This document shows positions 1 to 5,563 of a DNA stretch of 7,090 bases, piece after piece. The stretch is from Planctomycetota bacterium (GTDB lineage: Bacteria > Planctomycetota > GCA-002687715 > DRQF01). The stretch lies in the NCBI GenBank assembly GCA_024275615.1, contig JAJRYU010000783.1, positions 1 through 7,090 of the forward strand, in the 5' to 3' direction. Each line of letters begins with the position of its first letter. Position 1 is the stretch's first letter. The position numbers were made by a program, and so were the translations under genes. The notes under the pieces are model-generated. The model saw nothing but the letters and a program-made list of their open reading frames with translations, did not search any database and was not told the origin of the DNA.

Positions 1-14
1 CGGGTGGCGCTCAC

Positions 15-455
15 TCATGCAGCCCAGTAGATGTGTTGAAAGAATTCGAAGACCGTGTCTGGGTTGGATGGATCGGCCAAGGCCCTGGTGAGCAGGCCAC
101 TGAAGTCGCTGGCGCCGTAACTCAGTTGCGGTTGGTTGGGCAGGATTGTGTATTCTGTAGGCGAGGTCGGAATGTTGATGGTCGTCGGCGCCATGAACGG
201 ATACATGCTCAACTCAGAAGCCACAAAGGACTGGGCAACGGGATCCAAAGGGTCCGCTTCTAGGAAGACTTTGACCAGCGGGTATACCCATGCGCCACTG
301 CTTCCAGCGATTTCCATGGAGTAAGCTCCGGCGAGGAGGGGATCTGGTGTAACCGCTATGGTCAGAGGATGAACCGTTGGCTGAGTTTGCGCCATCAAAG
401 ATTGGCTGAAAGAAAAAACAAGCGCGAGAGTAAGAATACAGTAGATGAGTTTCAT
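15..455 (-). CDS. Small secreted protein of unknown function (146 aa)
   Basis: I do not recognise the family. Seen: an N-terminal signal peptide at residues 1-22 (MKLIYC, a hydrophobic run ILTLALVFSF, then SLMA followed by QTQ), with likely signal peptidase I cleavage after Ala22. The mature part is about 124 residues, rich in Pro, Ser, Thr and Ala, acidic, without cysteine, and ends in FFQHIYWAA. No catalytic motif or repeat is visible. The open frame extends 32 codons further upstream, but ATG at 455 is preferred: an AGGAG Shine-Dalgarno lies at 464-468 with an 8-nt spacer, and the signal peptide begins exactly there. It is therefore probably periplasmic or secreted. It lies 184 bp downstream of the sigma factor gene on the same strand, so it could be a target of that factor, but this is inference only. 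Reality as a gene is likely; function is unknown. Confidence 0.72.
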   Translation of the reverse strand: MKLIYCILTLALVFSFSQSLMAQTQPTVHPLTIAVTPDPLLAGAYSMEIAGSSGAWVYPLVKVFLEADPLDPVAQSFVASELSMYPFMAPTTINIPTSPTEYTILPNQPQLSYGASDFSGLLTRALADPSNPDTVFEFFQHIYWAA

Positions 456-463
456 GTGGTGGT

Positions 464-468
464 CTCCT
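464..468 (-). promoter_or_regulatory. Shine-Dalgarno site deciding the start of the small secreted protein
   Basis: The minus strand reads TTAGGAGACCACCACATG. AGGAG sits 8 nt before the ATG at 455. It selects the internal ATG over upstream in-frame starts, and the signal peptide begins exactly there. Confidence 0.7.
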
Positions 469-469
469 A

Positions 470-479
470 ACCGAATTGG
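470..479 (-). repeat. 10-mer CCAATTCGGT upstream of the small secreted protein (copy 1)
   Basis: The minus strand carries CCAATTCGGT 15 nt before the ATG at 455, just ahead of the Shine-Dalgarno. An identical copy precedes the sigma factor gene at 1260-1269. It may be a shared regulatory or promoter element, or chance. Confidence 0.35.
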
Positions 480-639
480 TGTACGCACGACGGTCTTGCG
501 GTCTAGTCTGATAAGTGAGAGAGGGCTAGCGCTTGGTTCTTGGGCCCTCACGTGAATGTCGCTGATATGGTGGTGGATTCAGTGGCAGCTGCCCCCACAA
601 GAAAAGGGCGTGAAGTTTTCGGAAGCGTTACCGGATTTC

Positions 640-1239
640 TCAGATTTTTGCTTTGCCCCCGGAGTCTCTTCGTATCTGCATGGCAAGGGCGCTCCGGGCA
701 CGGCAGACCATGACACGGATAGCCTCAGGAGTTCGGTCGAGTTTCTCGCCGATTTCCTTGTGAGTCAGGCCATCGGAGAATCTGAGCTCAAGGACTTTCC
801 GGTGCTGGGGTGAGAGTTTGGCCAAAGCCCGTTTGGTTTGCTCAGTCAGCTGGATTTCGCGATCGGTGATGCGAACACCTTCACTGGGGCTTACGTTTGG
901 ATCTTCAAGATTGGAGACGGTTTCTCGATCTCCAGATCGTCGTTTCTGCGCCTCGAAATAGCGCACTTTGTCGCGAATGTTGTGGTTGAGAATGCGGCCA
1001 AACCAGCCGATAAATTGGTTTTCGGTTTCGCCTTCAAAATCCTCGACAGAGCGAACGACATCCAAAAAAGCACTTTGGAGCAGGTCGGACGTATGGACTT
1101 TGGCTCTGAGTCCAGGTCCCATTTCATTGTGAGCGATTAGTTCAAGGCGGGTGTGGAGGCGAGCCAAGAGACGGTCAAGAGCATCACGATCACCTCGACG
1201 TGCGTGAAAAATATCTTCTTGATTGGTGTCAATTGGCAT
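640..1239 (-). CDS. ECF-like sigma-70 family RNA polymerase sigma factor (199 aa)
   Basis: Predicted alternative sigma factor that directs core RNA polymerase to a small regulon. Region 2 spans about residues 48-100, with TSDLLQSAFLDVVRS, then FIGWFGRILNHNIRDKVRYFEAQKR, the -10 recognition and core-binding helices. A linker (101-128) lacks region 3. Region 4 spans about 131-187 (LSPQHRKVLELRFSDGLTHKEIGEKL.RTPEAIRVMVCRARSAL), with a helix-turn-helix at about 158-183 for the -35 element. Length fits ECF factors, and the region 2 style resembles those of Planctomycetota. The frame is open for 33 more codons upstream. The ATG at 1239 (MPIDTNQEDIFHARRGD) was chosen because family members begin just before the 'ARRGDRDALDRLLARL' helix; its Shine-Dalgarno is weak. 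No anti-sigma factor or Ser/Thr kinase gene adjoins it here, so its control is not evident. Its regulon is unknown. Confidence 0.9.
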   Translation of the reverse strand: MPIDTNQEDIFHARRGDRDALDRLLARLHTRLELIAHNEMGPGLRAKVHTSDLLQSAFLDVVRSVEDFEGETENQFIGWFGRILNHNIRDKVRYFEAQKRRSGDRETVSNLEDPNVSPSEGVRITDREIQLTEQTKRALAKLSPQHRKVLELRFSDGLTHKEIGEKLDRTPEAIRVMVCRARSALAMQIRRDSGGKAKI

Positions 1240-1259
1240 GCCCGATGATAGGAAATTTG

Positions 1260-1269
1260 ACCGAATTGG
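1260..1269 (-). repeat. 10-mer CCAATTCGGT upstream of the sigma factor (copy 2)
   Basis: Identical to 470-479, on the same strand, 20 nt before the sigma factor ATG at 1239. The strand continues into CAAATT, giving CGGTC. About 19 nt before it lies GTGAAAC, faintly like an ECF -35 element, but the equivalent is not seen upstream of copy 1. Confidence 0.35.
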
Positions 1270-1434
1270 GAAATTCTTTCTCGTTTCACAGGATTCTGAA
1301 CAGCCAAGAATACCCGAAATCCCCACCGGCGTGCTCAAATTTACCCAGGCCTCGGTGTATTGGCCTAGTGTTGGGCGGCAATAACCTATTGGCCAGAAAC
1401 GAATTTTTATCCACGCAGCTGAGTCTGGTTCTTT

Positions 1435-2979
1435 CTAGTGACCTCTAAGTCCAAGACGTTTGGAGAGATTGTGGAGATTGCTGCGGTCCAATTTTAGGGT
1501 TCGTGCTGCCGCCGACCAGTTTCCTTGGTGAGATTCGACGGCATTCAGGATCAGATTGCGTTCAAATTCGCGGACAGCCGCTCTAAATCCCTGGTCTGAA
1601 ATCTGGGGACGGATGGCCGCAGATTGAGCTGTTGATTCCGATTTTTCCAACGACAGCGACGAGGAATCGCGTACATGGACTCTTGACCCGGGGGTCAGGC
1701 TCGTCGTTGATCTCAGAACCAAGCGACTCACTGTGTTCTCAAGTTCACGCACATTGCCGGGCCAAGTCGCCGCTTGCATGCGATCGCGCAATTGCGGGTC
1801 AAAGCGAATCTCCTTGAGGCCATGTCGCCGGCGAATGCGCTCACAGAAATGACCAATGAGCAGAGGAATATCGCTCTTTCGTTCGCGCAAGGCCGGGACA
1901 GGGAGAGGGTAGACTGCCAAACGGTGATAGAGATCTTCTCTAAATCGACCTGCCTTCACCTCTTTTTCCAAGTCTCGGTTTGTGGCGGTAATCAGACGGA
2001 TGTCGACCTTACTCGAATGGTCCTCCCCAACTTTTTGGATTTCACCGTCCTGCAAGACGCGCAAGAGCTTGGCCTGGAGAGGAAGGGGAAGTTCGCCGAT
2101 CTCGTCCAAGAACAAGGTGCCGCCATCCGCAACAACAAATTTCCCGGGCCGGTCTCGGTCGGCGCCGGAAAAAGCACCGCGCTTGTGGCCGAAGAGTTCG
2201 CTTTCTGCGAGTGACTCGGGCAAGGCCGCGCAATTGACCCGTATAAGGGCGGCTCCTGACCGTGCCGACGCCCGGTGGAGCGCTGTGGCAACCAGTTCCT
2301 TACCACTTCCGGTTTCGCCGGTTATCAAGACTGGATAATCCGTTGAGGCCACAAGCTCAATTTCAGACCTCAATCCCTCCATGGCGGACGATGTGCCCAG
2401 CATCTCCCGGCGACCTGTGCGAAATGAGCTGCGCATCAACTCGTTGGCGACCATGCCTTCTCGCCGCGCTTGATCAGACAAATTTTCGATCAAGGCAGCA
2501 GTTCGAAGGACGGCTCCGGCGAGCGCACCGAGGGTCTTTAGGAATAGGTCGCTCAGAGTCATAAATGCGTCGGGGTCGAGGGCATCCAAGGTCAGAATAC
2601 CGATGAGCGTGCCGTCGACTCTGAGGGGGCAACCAAGGCAGGCATGGATATGGTTCACTTCGAGGGCACCACCGGCAACAAGTCCGTCAAATGGGTCGGA
2701 AAGGTGCGAATCAGCAGGAAAACGAACCGGCTCTTTGGATGCAGCGATGATAGCCAAGCGCGGATGGTCACTTTGTCGGTAGCGAATGCCCAAGGCTTCC
2801 GGGACCAAACCTCTGGCAGCCAATGGAACCAACTCGTCATCTTCGAGCCTTAGCAAGCATGAGGCGTCACTAGGAGCCACCTTGTTGATAGCCGCGAGCA
2901 GACGGTGGTAGCGATCGTTGGCCAAAAGAGAGCGATTCAGATCCAAGGCGATGGCGTGCAGGGAATTGAGCTGGTTCAT
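1435..2979 (-). CDS. norR: NorR: nitric-oxide-sensing sigma-54-dependent transcriptional activator (514 aa)
   Basis: Bacterial enhancer-binding protein that activates NO-detoxification genes. The N-terminal GAF domain is about residues 5-165. It keeps the residues that in E. coli NorR surround the mononuclear non-haem iron: R74, D95, D98, H112, C114 and D132 (E. coli R75, D96, D99, H111, C113, D131, aligned from memory). The AAA+ domain is about 193-425: Walker A GETGSGKE (221-228), GAFSGA sigma-54 contact loop (268-273, Ser where Thr is usual), Walker B TLFLDE (288-293), and WPGNVRELE (406-414). The C-terminal Fis-type helix-turn-helix is about 487-510 (NWSAAARTLKLDRSNLHNLSKRLGL), the characteristic NorR ending. 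The start at ATG 2979 is chosen over TTG 3015 and ATG 2991: the N-terminus then matches E. coli NorR in length (504 aa), and the extra codons would merely translate operator DNA. It is divergent from norB, which it should control. Confidence 0.95.
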   Translation of the reverse strand: MNQLNSLHAIALDLNRSLLANDRYHRLLAAINKVAPSDASCLLRLEDDELVPLAARGLVPEALGIRYRQSDHPRLAIIAASKEPVRFPADSHLSDPFDGLVAGGALEVNHIHACLGCPLRVDGTLIGILTLDALDPDAFMTLSDLFLKTLGALAGAVLRTAALIENLSDQARREGMVANELMRSSFRTGRREMLGTSSAMEGLRSEIELVASTDYPVLITGETGSGKELVATALHRASARSGAALIRVNCAALPESLAESELFGHKRGAFSGADRDRPGKFVVADGGTLFLDEIGELPLPLQAKLLRVLQDGEIQKVGEDHSSKVDIRLITATNRDLEKEVKAGRFREDLYHRLAVYPLPVPALRERKSDIPLLIGHFCERIRRRHGLKEIRFDPQLRDRMQAATWPGNVRELENTVSRLVLRSTTSLTPGSRVHVRDSSSLSLEKSESTAQSAAIRPQISDQGFRAAVREFERNLILNAVESHQGNWSAAARTLKLDRSNLHNLSKRLGLRGH

Positions 2980-2996
2980 GTTGTTGTTCATACAAC
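2980..2996. promoter_or_regulatory. NorR operator 1 (GTTGT-N7-ACAAC), abutting the norR start codon
   Basis: Reads GTTGT, TGTTCAT, ACAAC on the plus strand: perfect 5-bp inverted arms enclosing the GT-N7-AC core reported for NorR sites. It ends one base before the norR ATG (2977-2979), so bound NorR would cover the norR initiation region. Confidence 0.8.
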
Positions 2997-3015
2997 AATG
3001 TTGTAGATGAGACAA
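2987..3015 (-). promoter_or_regulatory. Candidate sigma-70 promoter of norR, possibly giving a leaderless mRNA
   Basis: On the minus strand, TTGTCT (3010-3015) and TATGAA (2987-2992) are separated by exactly 17 bp; each matches the -35/-10 consensus at 4 of 6 bases. Seven bases then separate the -10 from the norR ATG, so transcription would start at or next to the start codon. This fits the absence of a Shine-Dalgarno. The promoter overlaps NorR operators 1 and 2, which predicts autorepression. It is weak by sequence alone, and AT-rich operator DNA can mimic it. Confidence 0.35.
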
Positions 3016-3016
3016 C
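3000..3016. promoter_or_regulatory. NorR operator 2 (GTTGT-N7-ACAAC)
   Basis: Reads GTTGT, AGATGAG, ACAAC: perfect arms, same spacer length, with its centre 20 bp from that of operator 1 (about two helical turns). The spacers of the three sites are unrelated in sequence, so only the arms are conserved, as expected for protein binding. Confidence 0.85.
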
Positions 3017-3025
3017 GATTGGATT

Positions 3026-3042
3026 GTTGTGTATCAGACAAC
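3026..3042. promoter_or_regulatory. NorR operator 3 (GTTGT-N7-ACAAC), nearest the norB promoter
   Basis: Reads GTTGT, GTATCAG, ACAAC: perfect arms, with its centre 26 bp from operator 2 and about 72 bp upstream of the predicted norB transcription start, a normal enhancer distance. Three such sites match the E. coli norR-norVW arrangement, in which three NorR dimers nucleate the hexamer. Confidence 0.85.
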
Positions 3043-3079
3043 GACGACCCTAAGTCCTTTCATATCCACAGCTATCGAT

Positions 3080-3094
3080 TGGTCCAGGAATTGC
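3080..3094 (+). promoter_or_regulatory. Sigma-54 (-24/-12) promoter of norB
   Basis: TGGTCCAGGAATTGC matches the consensus TGGCACN5TTGC. GG at 3081-3082 and GC at 3093-3094 are separated by the required 10 bp. The predicted start of transcription is about 3106, leaving a 5' leader of roughly 40 nt. Its position downstream of three NorR sites and upstream of norB supports it strongly. Confidence 0.85.
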
Positions 3095-3106
3095 CAAAAG
3101 GGGTCT

Positions 3107-3119
3107 GAGGCTTAGCCTC
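3107..3119. repeat. Perfect inverted repeat at the predicted norB transcription start
   Basis: GAGGCT, T, AGCCTC: 6-bp arms around one base, beginning about one base after the predicted sigma-54 start. It could be a second operator for a dimeric regulator, a short 5' mRNA hairpin (about 4-5 pairs once a loop is allowed), or chance. Confidence 0.4.
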
Positions 3120-3133
3120 TGGATTCACTTTAC

Positions 3134-3139
3134 AAGGAA
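3134..3139 (+). promoter_or_regulatory. Shine-Dalgarno of norB
   Basis: AAGGAA lies 6 nt before the ATG at 3146 and fixes the start used for norB. Confidence 0.75.
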
Positions 3140-3145
3140 AGCAAC

Positions 3146-5461
3146 ATGACTAGGCATAACACCGTTCTTCCTTCCTACCGCAAGCTGTGGATTGGTTTGG
3201 GAATCGTCCTCATCGTCACTTTCACTATCCTGGGATGGACAGGTCGGGAAATTTATCGACAGGCCCCTCCGATTCCGCACGTTGTCGAGACGACGGACGG
3301 CGTTCAGGTGATGACCCGGGACGACATCCTTACAGGTCAGCAAGTTTGGCAGAGCATGGGCGGGCAACAACTTGGTTCGGTTTGGGGGCATGGCGCTTAT
3401 CAGGCCCCGGATTGGTCTGCGGACTGGCTTCATCGGGAAGCCGTGGCGCTTCGGGACATCCTGGCGCAGGAAAAGTCCGGGCGAGATTTTGATTCTCTCG
3501 ACTCTGAAGACGGGTACCTCGTTGCCGCGAAGCTCAAAGAAGAGATGCGGCAAAATACCTTCCGCGCTCAAGATGATGTCCTGGTCATCAGCAAGGAGCG
3601 CGCCCAAGCGATGCGCCAAGTTGCCGCACACTATTTTGATCTCTTCGGCGACGCCGAAGAATTGGACCAATTGCGGGAAGACTATGCCCTCCATGATGGT
3701 GCCATACCTGATGCAGATCGGCGTCGTGCTCTGACATCATTTTTCTTCTGGACGTCGTGGGCGGCATCAACCGAGAGGTCAGATTCTTCGATCACATACA
3801 CAAACAACTGGCCTCATGAACCTCTGGTCGGCAATGAACCAAGTACTGCGAATGTGTTTTGGTCGGTCATAAGTATCGTCTTGCTGCTGGTCGGTATCGG
3901 TGCCTTGGTCTGGTACAAGGCATTTACGGACAAACGTGAAGAAGACCATGTGGCCCCAGACAAGGACCCACTCGACAAGATTGAAGTGACGCCGTCGATG
4001 AAAGCGGTGGCCAAGTATGCCTACATCGTGGTTGCCTTGTTCGTCATCCAAGTGCTGCTCGGCGCAGTGACAGCGCACTATACCGTCGAAGGAAAGTCGT
4101 TCTTTGGGTTTCCGCTTGCCGAATATTTGCCGTATTCCCTGGTGAGGACATGGCACTTGCAGACAGCTCTGTTCTGGATTGCTACGGCGTTCTTGGGGGC
4201 TGGGTTGTTCTTGGCGCCGATCATTGGTGGACGCGAGCCGAAATTCCAGAAGCTTGGCGTGAACGTTCTCTTCGGCGCTCTTCTTGTTGTCGTCGCCGGG
4301 TCATTGGCGGGAGAGTGGTTCGCGATTCAGCAAAAGTTTTCGTTGAATGCGAGTTTTTGGTTCGGGCATCAAGGATATGAATACGTCGATCTTGGTCGAT
4401 TCTGGCAGATTCTATTCATCGTCGGCGTTGTTCTCTGGCTGGTGCTGATGCTGCGTGGCATGTGGCCGGCCTTGATAGCCAAGACCACGTCGCGGTCTCT
4501 TGTTCTTCTTTTTACCGGCGCTACGGTCGCCATCGGTCTGTTCTACACTGCGGCCTTGCTCATTGGGGCCCGCACCCATCTGACGATTGCGGAGTATTGG
4601 CGCTGGTGGGTGGTTCATCTTTGGGTGGAAGGATTCTTTGAGGTTTTTGCGACGGCAGCTATTGCTTTCCTTTTCGCCAAACTTGGTCTGATCAAATACA
4701 GGAGCGCAACACGGGCGTCCTTGTTTTCGACCTCGATCTTCTTGGTGAGTGGAATACCTGGCACAGCGCACCATCTCTACTTCTGCGGAACGCCCATCTC
4801 TGCTATGGCAGTCGGGGCGAGTTTTTCGGCTCTTGAAGTTGTTCCCCTGGTCTTGATTGGATTTGAAGCTTGGGAAACCTACCGGAGTCAAAAACTGGCA
4901 CCTTGGGTTGCCCGCTATCGCTGGCCGATCACTTTCTTCGTTGGTGTCGCTTTTTGGAATCTCGTTGGTGCCGGCATTTTCGGATTCTTGATCAATCCAC
5001 CGATCGCCCTTTACTACATGCAAGGCCTTAACACGACACCAGTCCACGCTCATACCGCGCTCTTCGGAGTCTACGGTCTCTTGTCACTCGGTCTAATCCT
5101 GGTGATTCTAAGGCGTCTTACTATTCAGCACGTGTGGCGCAGTGGTGTCATCCGCTATGCATTTTGGAGCATGAACATAGGCTTAGCGTTGATGGTGATC
5201 TTGAGCCTTTTGCCAATCGGCTTGCTGCAGACTTGGGCAAGCATTGAACACGGCATGTGGTACGCCCGATCCGCAGAATTCATGCAGCAGCCATGGATGG
5301 AGACTCTGCGCTGGATGCGCATCGTGGGTGACGTTGTCTTCATCTCGGGAGCTGGAGCGTTTGCTTGGTTCGTCATTGGCCTAAAAACTGGACGTTCTTT
5401 CGTCGGTTCAGCAAAGGGTTTGCGTCCAAGCGGAGCAAACAAAGTGTTGGCCGAGGTGTGA
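3146..5461 (+). CDS. norB: Quinol-dependent nitric oxide reductase, single subunit (qNOR, 771 aa)
   Basis: Inner-membrane enzyme of the haem-copper oxidase superfamily that reduces 2 NO to N2O with electrons from quinol. One membrane anchor (about 13-32) leads into a hydrophilic NorC-like domain (about 40-235) that lacks a CxxCH haem c site, which is the mark of the quinol type. The catalytic NorB part follows with about 12 further segments. Seen: low-spin haem b ligand H337 (RTWHLQ) and H636; haem b3 ligand H634 (TPVHAHTALFG); FeB ligands H491 (VVHLWVEG), H542 and H543 (GTAHHLYF); conserved glutamates E495, E499 and E564; and GYEYVDLGR (410-418), where the family has the calcium-site Glu. 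All expected ligands are present and the length is normal (about 760), so it should be active. No norA or norC adjoins. Control is by sigma-54 and NorR from the divergent gene. Likely role is NO detoxification, or the NO step of a partial denitrification. Confidence 0.96.
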   Translation: MTRHNTVLPSYRKLWIGLGIVLIVTFTILGWTGREIYRQAPPIPHVVETTDGVQVMTRDDILTGQQVWQSMGGQQLGSVWGHGAYQAPDWSADWLHREAVALRDILAQEKSGRDFDSLDSEDGYLVAAKLKEEMRQNTFRAQDDVLVISKERAQAMRQVAAHYFDLFGDAEELDQLREDYALHDGAIPDADRRRALTSFFFWTSWAASTERSDSSITYTNNWPHEPLVGNEPSTANVFWSVISIVLLLVGIGALVWYKAFTDKREEDHVAPDKDPLDKIEVTPSMKAVAKYAYIVVALFVIQVLLGAVTAHYTVEGKSFFGFPLAEYLPYSLVRTWHLQTALFWIATAFLGAGLFLAPIIGGREPKFQKLGVNVLFGALLVVVAGSLAGEWFAIQQKFSLNASFWFGHQGYEYVDLGRFWQILFIVGVVLWLVLMLRGMWPALIAKTTSRSLVLLFTGATVAIGLFYTAALLIGARTHLTIAEYWRWWVVHLWVEGFFEVFATAAIAFLFAKLGLIKYRSATRASLFSTSIFLVSGIPGTAHHLYFCGTPISAMAVGASFSALEVVPLVLIGFEAWETYRSQKLAPWVARYRWPITFFVGVAFWNLVGAGIFGFLINPPIALYYMQGLNTTPVHAHTALFGVYGLLSLGLILVILRRLTIQHVWRSGVIRYAFWSMNIGLALMVILSLLPIGLLQTWASIEHGMWYARSAEFMQQPWMETLRWMRIVGDVVFISGAGAFAWFVIGLKTGRSFVGSAKGLRPSGANKVLAEV

Positions 5462-5483
5462 TGCTTGGCTTCTCAACGAAAAG

Positions 5484-5509
5484 AAGGGCGTCGCAGAAGC
5501 GACGCCCTT
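5484..5509. terminator. Bidirectional intrinsic terminator between norB and the porin gene
   Basis: An 11-bp perfect GC-rich stem (AAGGGCGTCGC / GCGACGCCCTT) with an AGAA loop lies 22 nt after the norB stop. The plus strand continues TTAT; the minus strand continues CTTTTC. It therefore has a T-tract of sorts on both sides and can serve both convergent genes. Confidence 0.88.
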
Positions 5510-5563
5510 TTATGAATCAAACTTGCTTGACAAAGCGAGCAGCGATAGACGCTGCCTTCCTTA

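Noticed and set aside
584..593. Palindrome GGCAGCTGCC between the sigma factor and the small secreted protein.
   Set aside because: It is a 10-bp self-complementary word with no loop, T-run or promoter context, and is likely chance.
1377..1394. Imperfect hairpin GGCAATA/TATTGGCC about 40 nt after the norR stop, and the associated direct repeat TATTGGCC at 1358-1365 and 1387-1394.
   Set aside because: The stem is short with a bulge and no T-run follows on the minus strand, so it is not called a terminator. An 8-bp repeat 29 bp apart is expected by chance.
1774..2214. 146-codon plus-strand open frame inside norR.
   Set aside because: It is the reverse-frame shadow of the AAA+ domain, which is conserved on the minus strand.
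2991..3005. Palindrome TACAACA-A-TGTTGTA, which at first looked like an operator of its own.
   Set aside because: It is produced by the end of NorR operator 1 and the start of operator 2. The GTTGT-N7-ACAAC reading explains all three copies, whereas this arrangement occurs once.
3125..3694. 189-codon minus-strand open frame across the norB start.
   Set aside because: It is antisense to norB and its leader, with no domain or ribosome site.
4412..5053. 213-codon open frame on the minus strand inside norB.
   Set aside because: It is antisense to a highly conserved membrane enzyme, has low-complexity basic composition and no start signal; it is a shadow of norB.
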